A DNA stretch of 64,000 nt from Streptomyces chryseus. Lineage in GTDB: Bacteria > Actinomycetota > Actinomycetes > Streptomycetales > Streptomycetaceae. Below, piece after piece: positions 32,463-39,465 of this stretch; the first letter of the stretch is position 1; every line of letters starts with the position of its first letter. The notes under the pieces are model-generated. The model did no database searches and was not told the origin of the DNA. It saw only the letters and a list, made by a program, of their open reading frames with translations. The stretch is from NCBI RefSeq assembly GCF_014650755.1, contig NZ_BMVO01000014.1, positions 1 to 64,000 of the forward strand, written 5' to 3'. The position numbers were made by a program, and so were the translations under genes.

Positions 32463-33700
32463 CAGGACGTCACCTCTCGTTCCACCCCGGGACCGGCGAC
32501 TGCCATCGCGTCCTCCTCCCGGGTACCGCCGAAGAGACCCGCGACCCGTGCCGCGCGGTCGCGCAGCCGGTGGACGGGGCCGAACAGCAGCTCGTCCGAC
32601 GCCGCCCGCTTGAAGTACAGGTGCGCGTCGTGCTCCCACGTGAACCCGATCCCGCCGTGCAGCTGGACGGCCTCCGCCGTGGTCGTGCGCAGCGCCTCCA
32701 CGGCCTGCGCGAGCGCCAGGCCGCCGGTGGCCGGGTCCCAGGCCGCGTAGTAGGCCGCCGAACGCGCGGCCCGCACCTGTACGTAGAGGTCGGCCAGCCG
32801 GTGCTTGACCGCCTGGAAGGAGCCGATCGCCCGCCCGAACTGCTCGCGGGCCTTGACGTGGTCGACGGTGCGCTCCAGCGCGTACGAGGCGGCGCCGACC
32901 GCTTCGGCGGCGAGCACGACGGCGGCGGTGCGCCCGGCGTCCGCCAGGGCGCCGGGCACGTCGGCGGCGTCGTCCGCGCCCAGCAACTCCGCTTCGACCT
33001 CGCGCAGTTGTACGCGGGCCTGGGTGCGGGTCTCGTCCAGGGTGGTCTGGCGTACGCGGACCAGCCCCGCCGCCCCGGCCCGTACGAGGAACAGCAGGGT
33101 CCGGCCGCGCGCGAAGCCCCCGGTGTGGGCGGCGACGACCAGCAGGCCGGCGCTGTGCCCGTCGAGCACCTGCGCGGCCTCCCCGTACAGGGTCCACGTG
33201 CCGTCCCGTCCTCCCGAGCCGGTACGCCGGGCCTGTACGCCGCCGGACCGGCCGCCGCCCGCCCACTCGCCGCCGGTGTTGTCGCCGGTGAGGGCGAGCG
33301 CGGCGGACAGGCCGCCGCCGGGTACGGCGAGGGTGGCGGTCAGCGTGCCGTCGGCGACCGGCGGGAGCAGGGCCTCGCGCTGGGCCATCGTGCCGAGGGC
33401 GGCGATCAGCGGGGCGGCGAGGACGGCGGTGGCCAGCAGCGGTGAGGGCAGGAGGACCCGGCCCGTCTCCTCGCAGGCGAGGGCCAGCTCGACGGTCCCG
33501 CAGCCGACTCCGCCGTACACGGCGGGCAGGGCGAGGCCCGGCAGCCCGACCTGCTCGGCGAGCTGCCGCCAGAGGCCGTCGTCGTACCCGGCGGTGGTCC
33601 GTACGGCCGACTTCACCTCCTCGGGACCGCTCCGCTTGGCCAGCAGCTCGCGCAGCGTGCGCCGGATCTCTTCCTGCTCCACGGTGAAGGCGGCGTCCAT
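32462..33700 (-). CDS. Acyl-CoA dehydrogenase, beta-like subunit
   Basis: A 412-residue acyl-CoA dehydrogenase family protein. Seen: FTVEQEEIRRTLRELLA, GLPGLALPAVYGG, KAREQFGRAIGSFQAVKHRLAD (FAD binding) and AVQLHGGIGFTWEHDAHLYFKRA. It ends with HGG-x-G-F-T-W-E rather than the G-T-x-x-I-Q-R-N segment of the other class, which is the pattern of one subunit of heteromeric actinobacterial FadE pairs; the partner could be the gene at 48168-49304. A Gly/Arg-rich insertion near residue 145-170 is unusual. ATG 33700 follows GAGGAGGGAG. Coupled to the downstream F420 reductase. Confidence 0.9.
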   Translation of the reverse strand: MDAAFTVEQEEIRRTLRELLAKRSGPEEVKSAVRTTAGYDDGLWRQLAEQVGLPGLALPAVYGGVGCGTVELALACEETGRVLLPSPLLATAVLAAPLIAALGTMAQREALLPPVADGTLTATLAVPGGGLSAALALTGDNTGGEWAGGGRSGGVQARRTGSGGRDGTWTLYGEAAQVLDGHSAGLLVVAAHTGGFARGRTLLFLVRAGAAGLVRVRQTTLDETRTQARVQLREVEAELLGADDAADVPGALADAGRTAAVVLAAEAVGAASYALERTVDHVKAREQFGRAIGSFQAVKHRLADLYVQVRAARSAAYYAAWDPATGGLALAQAVEALRTTTAEAVQLHGGIGFTWEHDAHLYFKRAASDELLFGPVHRLRDRAARVAGLFGGTREEDAMAVAGPGVEREVTS

Positions 33701-33716
33701 GGAACTCCCTCCTCGC

Positions 33717-33731
33717 CTGACGGGCCGTCAT
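33717..33731. promoter_or_regulatory. Operator 8, CTGAC-GGGCC-GTCAT
   Basis: One mismatch. It lies 16 bp upstream of the acyl-CoA dehydrogenase start, in the region divergent from the Ltp2-like gene. Confidence 0.78.
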
Positions 33732-33819
33732 GTTAGGGGCGGGGAGGCGAGATGCACAGAGGCGCGGGGCGACGGCTCTCCCCCTCGCGTCACATCGAAG
33801 CCCGTGCGGGGACAGTTAT

Positions 33820-33834
33820 CTGATGTACCGTCAG
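33820..33834. promoter_or_regulatory. Operator 9, CTGAT-GTACC-GTCAG
   Basis: One mismatch, extended to ATCTGAT...GTCAGAT. It ends four bases before ATG 33839, leaving no room for a ribosome site. Confidence 0.8.
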
Positions 33835-33838
33835 ATGC

Positions 33839-35017
33839 ATGCTGGCTCCCCGCTCCCCCCGCAAGGTGGCCGTCGTCGGCGCGGCCCTCTCCGACTGCGG
33901 ACGCGTCGACGAGGCCACTCCCTACGCCCTCCACGCCCAGGCCGCCCGCCGCGCCCTCGCCGACTCCGGTCTCGACCGGTCCGTCGTCGACGGCTTCGCC
34001 TCCGCCGGCCTCGGCACGCTCGCACCGGTCGAGGTCGCCGAGTACCTGGGGCTGCGCCCCACCTGGGTCGACTCGACCGGCGTCGGCGGCTCCACCTGGG
34101 AGGTCATGGCCGCGCACGCCGCCGACGCGATCGCCGCCGGCCACGCCAACGCCGTACTGCTCGTGTACGGCTCGACGGCCCGCGCCGACATCAAGGCGGG
34201 GCGCCGCACCTCGAACCTGTCGTTCGGCGGGCGCGGCCCCCTCCAGTTCGAGGTCCCGTACGGGCACACGCTCGTCGCCAAGTACGCGATGGCCGCCCGC
34301 CGCCACATGCACGAGTACGGCACCACCCTGGAGCAGCTCGCCGAGGTCGCCGTCCAGGCCCGGGCGAACGCGGCGACCAACCCCGACGCGATGTTCCGCG
34401 ACCCGGTGACGGTGGACGACGTACTGTCCGGCCCGGTGATCGCCGACCCGTTCACCAAGCTGCACTGCTGCGTCCGCAGCGACGGCGGCTGCGCGGTGCT
34501 GATGGTGGCGCAGGAGTACGTGCCCGACGCGGCCAAGGCCCCGGTGTGGGTGCTGGGCTCCGGAACCGCCGTCTCGCACACCACCATGTCCGAGTGGGAC
34601 GACTTCACCGTCTCCCCGGCCGCCGTCTCCGGACGCCTGGCCTTCGAGCGGGCGGGCGTGCGCCCCTCGGACATCGACCTCGCCGAGATCTACGACGCCT
34701 TCACCTACATGACCCTGGTGACGCTGGAGGACCTCGGGTTCTGCGCGAAGGGCGAGGGCGGCGCGTTCGTCGAGAAGGGCCGGCTGCTGCGCGACGGCGC
34801 GCTGCCGGTGAACACCGACGGCGGCGGCCTGTCCGCCTGCCATCCGGGGATGCGGGGACTGTTCCTGTTGGTGGAGGCAGTACGGCAACTGCGCGGAGAG
34901 GCGGGCGAGGGCCAGGTCCGCCGGGCGGACGGCAGCCTGCCGGAGCTGGCGGTGGCGTCGGGGACGGGCGGCTGGTTCTGCTCGTCGGGGACGGTGGTGC
35001 TGGGGCGGGACGGGTGA
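33839..35017 (+). CDS. Ltp2-like thiolase-fold aldolase
   Basis: A 392-residue thiolase-fold protein. In the position where the first Ltp has SCATVAH this one has STGVGGSTWEVMAAHA, so the nucleophilic Cys is missing, as in Ltp2-type retro-aldolases that release a ketone and a shorter acyl-CoA. IYDAFTYMTLVTLEDLGF carries the conserved Tyr, and GGGLSACHPG follows. Such enzymes need a DUF35 partner; the nearest free one is at 35968-36390. The only good start, ATG 33839, lacks a ribosome site and lies four bases from operator 9, which suggests a leaderless message. Its 3' end runs into an antitoxin remnant on the opposite strand. Confidence 0.88.
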   Translation: MLAPRSPRKVAVVGAALSDCGRVDEATPYALHAQAARRALADSGLDRSVVDGFASAGLGTLAPVEVAEYLGLRPTWVDSTGVGGSTWEVMAAHAADAIAAGHANAVLLVYGSTARADIKAGRRTSNLSFGGRGPLQFEVPYGHTLVAKYAMAARRHMHEYGTTLEQLAEVAVQARANAATNPDAMFRDPVTVDDVLSGPVIADPFTKLHCCVRSDGGCAVLMVAQEYVPDAAKAPVWVLGSGTAVSHTTMSEWDDFTVSPAAVSGRLAFERAGVRPSDIDLAEIYDAFTYMTLVTLEDLGFCAKGEGGAFVEKGRLLRDGALPVNTDGGGLSACHPGMRGLFLLVEAVRQLRGEAGEGQVRRADGSLPELAVASGTGGWFCSSGTVVLGRDG

Positions 35018-35141
35018 GCCGGCCCACGATCTCCCGGAGGGCGGTGTTGACCGTGTCCCTCTTGGGCGTCGTGCCCAGAAGGCGTGCGGCTTCTTCCAGA
35101 GCCTCGTCATCCAGGTCGATCACGGTGGGCGCCATGGCCAT
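35010..35141 (-). pseudogene. Remnant of a VapB-type antitoxin gene
   Basis: From ATG 35141 (ribosome site AGAGGGGG) the frame encodes VIDLDDEALEEAARLLGTTPK and then DTVNTALREIVGRL, the DNA-binding half of a VapB antitoxin. After about 44 residues homology stops and the frame runs on as Pro/Ser/Arg-rich noise antisense to the Ltp2-like gene. The toxin-binding half and the toxin gene are missing. It looks like a toxin-antitoxin locus truncated where the Ltp2 unit joins. Confidence 0.7.
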
Positions 35142-35259
35142 ACCCCCTCTGGATACGCATCTGCCCAAGACGCTGTCGCCGTGAGTGGTGCGCATCAGGT
35201 CGCTCGCCCGCCTCCACCCCTTCGAGTGGCGCTGCCACCGGAGAGCGCATGATGGCTCG

Positions 35260-35913
35260 GTGACCACCTTCCACCAGACTCTCCGCTCGCTGCGCGTATG
35301 GGACACCGCCCTCCCCGCCTTCGACCCGGACACCGCGCCCGCCGATCCGCTGCCCCTCTTCCGGCAGTGGTTCGTGGCGGCGGCGGAGGCCGGGCAGAGC
35401 GAGCCGCACACCATGTCACTGGCCACCGTCGACCCGGACGGGCTGCCCGACGTGCGGACGCTGATGCTGCACGACGCCGACGAGCGGGGCTGGCACTTCG
35501 CCTCGCACGCCACCAGCGCCAAGGGCCGCCAGCTCGCCGCCGACCCGCACGCGGCGCTCGGCTTCTACTGGCCGGTCCAGGGCCGCCAGGTCCGGGTACG
35601 GGGGCAGGTCGTGACGGGCACGCCCGAGGAGGCCGCCGCCGACCTGCACGCCCGCTCGACGGGGGCGCTGGCGTCGGCACTGGTGGGGCGGCAGAGCGAG
35701 GTGCTGCGCTCGCGGGAGGAGCTGGCGCGGGCGAGCGAGGCGGCCTGGGCACGGGCAGAGGCCGAACCGGACAGCGAATCGGCGACCTGGACGGTGTACG
35801 TGCTGGAGCCGCGCGAGGTCGAGTTCTTCCAGGGCGACGAGCGGCGACGGCACGTACGGCTGCGCTATCGGCGGGAGGGGGACACGTGGGTACGGGAGCT
35901 GCTCTGGCCGTGA
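35260..35913 (+). CDS. Pyridoxamine 5'-phosphate oxidase family protein
   Basis: A protein of about 217 residues with the FMN-binding split barrel of the PdxH/PhzG family: SLATVDPDGLPDVRTLMLHDADERGWHFASHATSAKGRQLAADPHAALGFYWP, then GRQVRVRGQV, and a C-terminal dimerisation segment ending FFQGDERRRHVRLRYRR. The last motif aligns with the PNPOx C-terminal domain. It could oxidise pyridoxamine phosphate or an unrelated small molecule. GTG 35260 is chosen at the family N-terminus (TTFHQTLRSLRVWD); no clear ribosome site. No operator nearby. Confidence 0.85.
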   Translation: MTTFHQTLRSLRVWDTALPAFDPDTAPADPLPLFRQWFVAAAEAGQSEPHTMSLATVDPDGLPDVRTLMLHDADERGWHFASHATSAKGRQLAADPHAALGFYWPVQGRQVRVRGQVVTGTPEEAAADLHARSTGALASALVGRQSEVLRSREELARASEAAWARAEAEPDSESATWTVYVLEPREVEFFQGDERRRHVRLRYRREGDTWVRELLWP

Positions 35914-35967
35914 CCGGCAATCAGCCCGCCGCCTTCGCGAACGGCCGCTGAACGAGGTGGTCGCCGC

Positions 35968-36390
35968 TCAGCTCTGCCTGTCCCCGGAGAGCTGAGCCGT
36001 CCGGAAGACGGGAACCGCCGGCCCTTCGCCCTCCTGCCGGAAGGTCACCGTCAGCGGCATCCCGATCCGCAGCTCCGACTCCGCGCAGCCGACGATCTCC
36101 GTCATCATGCGCGGCCCCTCCGCCAGGTCCACGACGGCGGCCGTGTACGGGACGCGGGCGCCGAAGGGCGGCAGGTCGTTGCGGTGGACCACCGACCAGG
36201 TGTAGAGCGTCGCGCGGCCGCTCGCCCGCTCCCACCCGACGTCCTCGCTCCAGCAGTACGGGCAGAACTCGCGCGGATAGTGGTGCGGCCGGCCGCAGGC
36301 GCGGCAGCGGCGCAGCAGCAGGCGGCCGTCGGCGGCGGCGTCCCAGTAGGGGCGGGTGAACGCGTCGATGTCGGGCACGGCGGCGCTCAT
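35968..36390 (-). CDS. DUF35 OB-fold / zinc-ribbon protein
   Basis: A 140-residue DUF35 protein with an intact zinc ribbon, CRACGRPHHYPREFCPYC (residues about 29-46), then an OB fold (LYTWSVVHRNDLPPFGARVPY, AAVVDLAEGPRMMTEIVG, LTVTFRQEGEGP). It overlaps the DoxX stop by 4 bp (ATGA). Since the Ltp2-like gene at 33839 has no DUF35 neighbour, this is its likely partner, as in Ltp2-ChsH2 aldolase complexes (inference). Confidence 0.9.
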   Translation of the reverse strand: MSAAVPDIDAFTRPYWDAAADGRLLLRRCRACGRPHHYPREFCPYCWSEDVGWERASGRATLYTWSVVHRNDLPPFGARVPYTAAVVDLAEGPRMMTEIVGCAESELRIGMPLTVTFRQEGEGPAVPVFRTAQLSGDRQS

Positions 36391-36878
36391 GCCCCGAGCC
36401 ATCCGATCGCGTGATCGAGGGACCAGGTCTGCCAGGACAGGGCGAAGAGGGCGACGAGCGAGATGAGCGCCATCATGGCGTTCTGCCCCTGCTCGGCCCA
36501 GTCGTGGATCATCAGGACGAGGTAGAGGAGGTTCAGGAGCAGCCCGCCGACCAGGGCGACGGGCGTCAGGACCCCGAAGACCAGGCCGAGTCCGAGGGCG
36601 AGTTCGGCGTACACGACGACGTACGCCATCGTGCGGGGCCGGGGCGCGACCACGGTGTCGAAGCCGCGCTTCACCGCGGGCCAGCGGTGCTTCCCGGCGA
36701 CGTCCGCCGCCCAGGCGATGCCCGTACCGCGCTCGAACCAGCCCTTCTTGTCCTTGTGGCGCCAGCTCTCCAGCCACCACAGGCCGAGGCCGACGCGCAG
36801 TACCGCGAGCCATTGCGCGCCGTCGAGCCAGAGGGTCCGCATCCCGTTCCACCACCCCTTCGTCCGCCCCCGCGCCAC
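36387..36878 (-). CDS. DoxX-family membrane protein
   Basis: A protein of 163 residues with four hydrophobic spans: QWLAVLRVGLGLWWLESWRHKDK near residues 22-40, AYVVVYAELALGLGLVFGVLTPVALVGGLLLNLLYLVLM (about 82-122) and MMALISLVALFALSWQ. The layout is that of DoxX/thiosulfate:quinone oxidoreductase-like proteins. GTG 36878 lies four bases from operator 10 with no ribosome site, the same arrangement as at 33839; ATG 36842 is an alternative. It precedes and overlaps the DUF35 gene. It may pass electrons from the catabolic oxidations to the quinone pool (inference). Confidence 0.82.
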   Translation of the reverse strand: MARGRTKGWWNGMRTLWLDGAQWLAVLRVGLGLWWLESWRHKDKKGWFERGTGIAWAADVAGKHRWPAVKRGFDTVVAPRPRTMAYVVVYAELALGLGLVFGVLTPVALVGGLLLNLLYLVLMIHDWAEQGQNAMMALISLVALFALSWQTWSLDHAIGWLGA

Positions 36879-36882
36879 CGAT

Positions 36883-36897
36883 CTGACGGTACGTCAG
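36883..36897. promoter_or_regulatory. Operator 10, CTGAC-GGTAC-GTCAG
   Basis: Exact match, extended to ATCTGAC...GTCAGTT. It ends four bases from the DoxX GTG start. Confidence 0.85.
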
Positions 36898-37020
36898 TTC
36901 AGCGGATCGGGCGGGCTTCGCGCAAGAGGCAGGGGCCGGCGACTGTCCGTGACCGATTCGCAACCGATTTCGGTCTTGACCGAGACCCATCAACGGTGTG
37001 CGCGGTTAGGCTCACGAATC

Positions 37021-38190
37021 ATGACCAATACCACCCACGACCACCCCGTCTACGTCATAGGCGGCGGACCGGGCGGACTGGCCGCCGCGGCGGCACTGCG
37101 CGAACGGGGCGTACGCGCCGTCGTCCTGGAGAAGTCCGACGCGGTCGGAGCATCCTGGCGGGCCCACTACGACCGGCTGCGCCTGCACACCACGCGGCGC
37201 CTGTCCGGCCTGCCCGGACTGCCGATGCCGCGCGCGTTCGGGCGGTGGGTGGCGCGGGACGACGTGGTGCGGTACCTGGAGAAGTACGCCGAGCACCACG
37301 GGCTGGAGATCGTCACCGGCGTCGAGGTCTCCCGTGTCGAGCGCGTCGAGCCCGCCCCGGGCGAGGACGGCGGCTGGCTGCTGCACGCCACCGGCGGCCG
37401 CGAACTGACCGGCTCGGCGGTGGTGGTCGCCACCGGCTACAACCACACGCCGTACGTCCCCGAGTGGCCCGGCCGCGACACGTACACCGGTGAACTGACG
37501 CACGCCGCGCACTACCGCAACCCGCGCCCGTACGAGGGCATGGACGTCCTGGTCGTCGGCACGGGCAACACGGGCGCCGAGATCGCCGTGGACCTCGCGC
37601 AGGGTGGCGCGGCGCGCGTGCGCCTGGCCGTGCGCACCGTCCCGCACATCGTCCGCCGCTCGACGGCGGGCTGGCCCGCGCAGGCCACCGGCATCCTCGT
37701 ACGCCGCCTGCCGGTCCGGCTGGTGGACCGGGCCGGCGCCCTGATGGGCCGGCTCGCGGTCCCCGACCTCTCGGCGCACGGCCTGCCGCGTCCGTCCACC
37801 GGCCTCTACTCCCGGGTGCGGGAGGGCGCGATCCCGGTGCAGGACGCCGGGCTGATCGCCGCCGTGAAGCGCGGGGCCGTCGAGCCGGTGGCAGCCGTCG
37901 AGTCCTTCGAGCAGGACAAGGTCGTCCTGGCGGACGGCACCCGGATCTCACCGCGGGCGGTGATCGCGGCCACCGGATACCAGCGCGCCCTGGACGGCCT
38001 GGTGGGCGACCTCGGCGTGCTGGACGGGCGGGGCCGGCCCGTGGTGCACGGGGCGCGCACCCCGCCGAAGGCGCCGGGCCTGTACTTCACGGGGTTCACC
38101 AACCCGATCAGCGGCATGTTCCGTGAGATGGCCCTCGACGCCCGGAAGATCGCCAAGCGGATCGCGAAGGGGCGCGGGTCCGGCCGCTGA
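37021..38190 (+). CDS. Flavin-containing monooxygenase-like FAD/NAD(P) oxidoreductase
   Basis: A 389-residue two-dinucleotide-domain flavoprotein. Seen: FAD motif YVIGGGPGGLAAAAALRERG (residues 11-30), SWRAHYDRLRLHT, ATGYNHTPY, NADPH motif VVGTGNTGAEIAVDLAQGG (about 178-196) and a final ATGYQRALDG. The family includes FMO-type and YUCCA-like monooxygenases; many bacterial members act on ketones or sulfur/nitrogen centres. ATG 37021 is the start that keeps the FAD motif near the N-terminus. No operator lies upstream, so its membership of the regulon is doubtful although it is flanked by it. Confidence 0.88.
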   Translation: MTNTTHDHPVYVIGGGPGGLAAAAALRERGVRAVVLEKSDAVGASWRAHYDRLRLHTTRRLSGLPGLPMPRAFGRWVARDDVVRYLEKYAEHHGLEIVTGVEVSRVERVEPAPGEDGGWLLHATGGRELTGSAVVVATGYNHTPYVPEWPGRDTYTGELTHAAHYRNPRPYEGMDVLVVGTGNTGAEIAVDLAQGGAARVRLAVRTVPHIVRRSTAGWPAQATGILVRRLPVRLVDRAGALMGRLAVPDLSAHGLPRPSTGLYSRVREGAIPVQDAGLIAAVKRGAVEPVAAVESFEQDKVVLADGTRISPRAVIAATGYQRALDGLVGDLGVLDGRGRPVVHGARTPPKAPGLYFTGFTNPISGMFREMALDARKIAKRIAKGRGSGR

Positions 38191-38349
38191 TCCGCGCGGC
38201 GCGCCCCCTGCGCCCGCCGGCCACCGGACCGTGCCCGCCACCTGACCATGGTGGGTTCCCGCAACCGCGCCTGCATGATGGAGCTCCTTCAAGTCTGTCC
38301 GCTTTTCCGTTCGTTGCTCCATTGACGGAACTCCCGAGGAATGTGACCG

Positions 38350-39261
38350 ATGGACGACCCCGAACTTCTGGCGGAGCGCTTCGAGGCCCACCGAGGGCAT
38401 CTGCGCGCCGTCGCGTACCGGATGCTGGGCTCGCTGAGCGAGGCGGAGGACGCCGTACAGGAGGCGTGGCTGAAGCTCAGCCGCTCCGACACCACCGAGG
38501 TCGCCAACCTGGGCGGCTGGCTGACGACCGTCGTGGGGCGGGTGTGCCTGGACATGCTGCGTTCCCGTACGTCACGGCGCGAGGACCCGTTGGACGTGCA
38601 CGAGTACGCACAGGTGCCCGACCCCGTCGTCAGCCGGGCCGACCGGGCCGACCCCGAGCACCAGGCCGTGCTCGCCGACTCGGTGGGGCTCGCGCTCCTC
38701 GTCGTACTGGAGACGCTGCCGCCCGCGGAGCGGCTGGCGTTCGTCCTGCACGACATGTTCGCCGTGCCGTTCGACGACATCGCCCCCGTCGTCGAGCGCA
38801 CCCCGGCCGCGACCCGGCAGCTCGCCAGCCGGGCCCGGCGCCGGGTCCAGGCGTCTCCGCCGCCGGAACCCGACCTCGGCCGGCAGCGCCAGGTCGTCGA
38901 CGCCTTCCTCGCCGCCTCGCGCGGGGGCGACTTCGACGCGCTCCTCGCGCTGCTGGACCCGGACGTCGTCCTGCGGGCCGACACCGGTTTCGTGACCGCC
39001 GGGGCGGTGAAGCCGCTCCACGCCTCCAGGATCGTGCGGGGCGCGCGGAACGTGGTCGAGCAGGCGCTCACGTTCTCCCGGTTCTCCCCGTACGCGCGGC
39101 CGGCGCTCGTCAACGGGGCGATGGGGCTCGTCACGGCGGTGGACGGGAAGACGTTCTCCGTCATGCACTTCACCCTCAGGGACGGGAGGATCGCCGAAAT
39201 CAACATCCTCGCCGACACCGACCGCCTGAACCGGCTGGAACTGCCCGCCCTCGACGGCTGA
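38350..39261 (+). CDS. ECF sigma factor with SnoaL-like C-terminal domain
   Basis: A 303-residue extracytoplasmic-function sigma factor. Region 2 is RFEAHRGHLRAVAYRMLGSLSEAEDAVQEAWLKLS (residues 10-44); region 4 is ETLPPAERLAFVLHDMFAVPFDDIAPVVERTPAATRQLASRARRRV (about 120-165). The C-terminal 120 residues (VVDAFLAASRGGDFDALLALLDPDVVLRADTG) form an NTF2/SnoaL-like domain, as in ECF41/SigJ-type factors, where this domain replaces an anti-sigma factor. ATG 38350 follows GAGGAATG. It is followed by a hairpin terminator. Confidence 0.92.
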   Translation: MDDPELLAERFEAHRGHLRAVAYRMLGSLSEAEDAVQEAWLKLSRSDTTEVANLGGWLTTVVGRVCLDMLRSRTSRREDPLDVHEYAQVPDPVVSRADRADPEHQAVLADSVGLALLVVLETLPPAERLAFVLHDMFAVPFDDIAPVVERTPAATRQLASRARRRVQASPPPEPDLGRQRQVVDAFLAASRGGDFDALLALLDPDVVLRADTGFVTAGAVKPLHASRIVRGARNVVEQALTFSRFSPYARPALVNGAMGLVTAVDGKTFSVMHFTLRDGRIAEINILADTDRLNRLELPALDG

Positions 39262-39303
39262 CATCAGGTCTTGGCGGGGCCGAGGCCCGGGTAGGGAGAG
39301 GGA

Positions 39304-39332
39304 AGGGCGGGCACGGCGTCCGTACCCGCCCT
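39304..39332 (+). terminator. Terminator after the ECF sigma gene
   Basis: AGGGCGGGCACGG (39304-39316) pairs with 39320-39332 (one G-T pair) around a three-base loop, 42 bp past the stop. Confidence 0.75.
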
Positions 39333-39392
39333 CCGCTCCCGCCCGTACCCCCGCCCGCGCCCTTCCCCGAGGCTTTGCCCGCCGGACTGTTC

Positions 39393-39407
39393 CTGACGAG
39401 CCGTCAG
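39393..39407. promoter_or_regulatory. Operator 11, CTGAC-GAGCC-GTCAG
   Basis: Exact match, upstream of the NDP-forming acyl-CoA ligase gene. Confidence 0.85.
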
Positions 39408-39416
39408 TTCAGTAAT

Positions 39417-39431
39417 CTGACTACGCGTCAG
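39417..39431. promoter_or_regulatory. Operator 12, CTGAC-TACGC-GTCAG
   Basis: Exact match, 24 bp from operator 11 centre to centre and 34 bp upstream of ATG 39466. Confidence 0.85.
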
Positions 39432-39465
39432 TTACGTTGGCCGACGAGCAGGAGCGGGCTGAGAC

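Noticed and set aside
37021..38190. Flavin monooxygenase as a regulon member
   Set aside because: It is flanked by regulon units but no palindrome lies between its start and the DoxX operator, which is about 125 bp away and adjoins the other gene.
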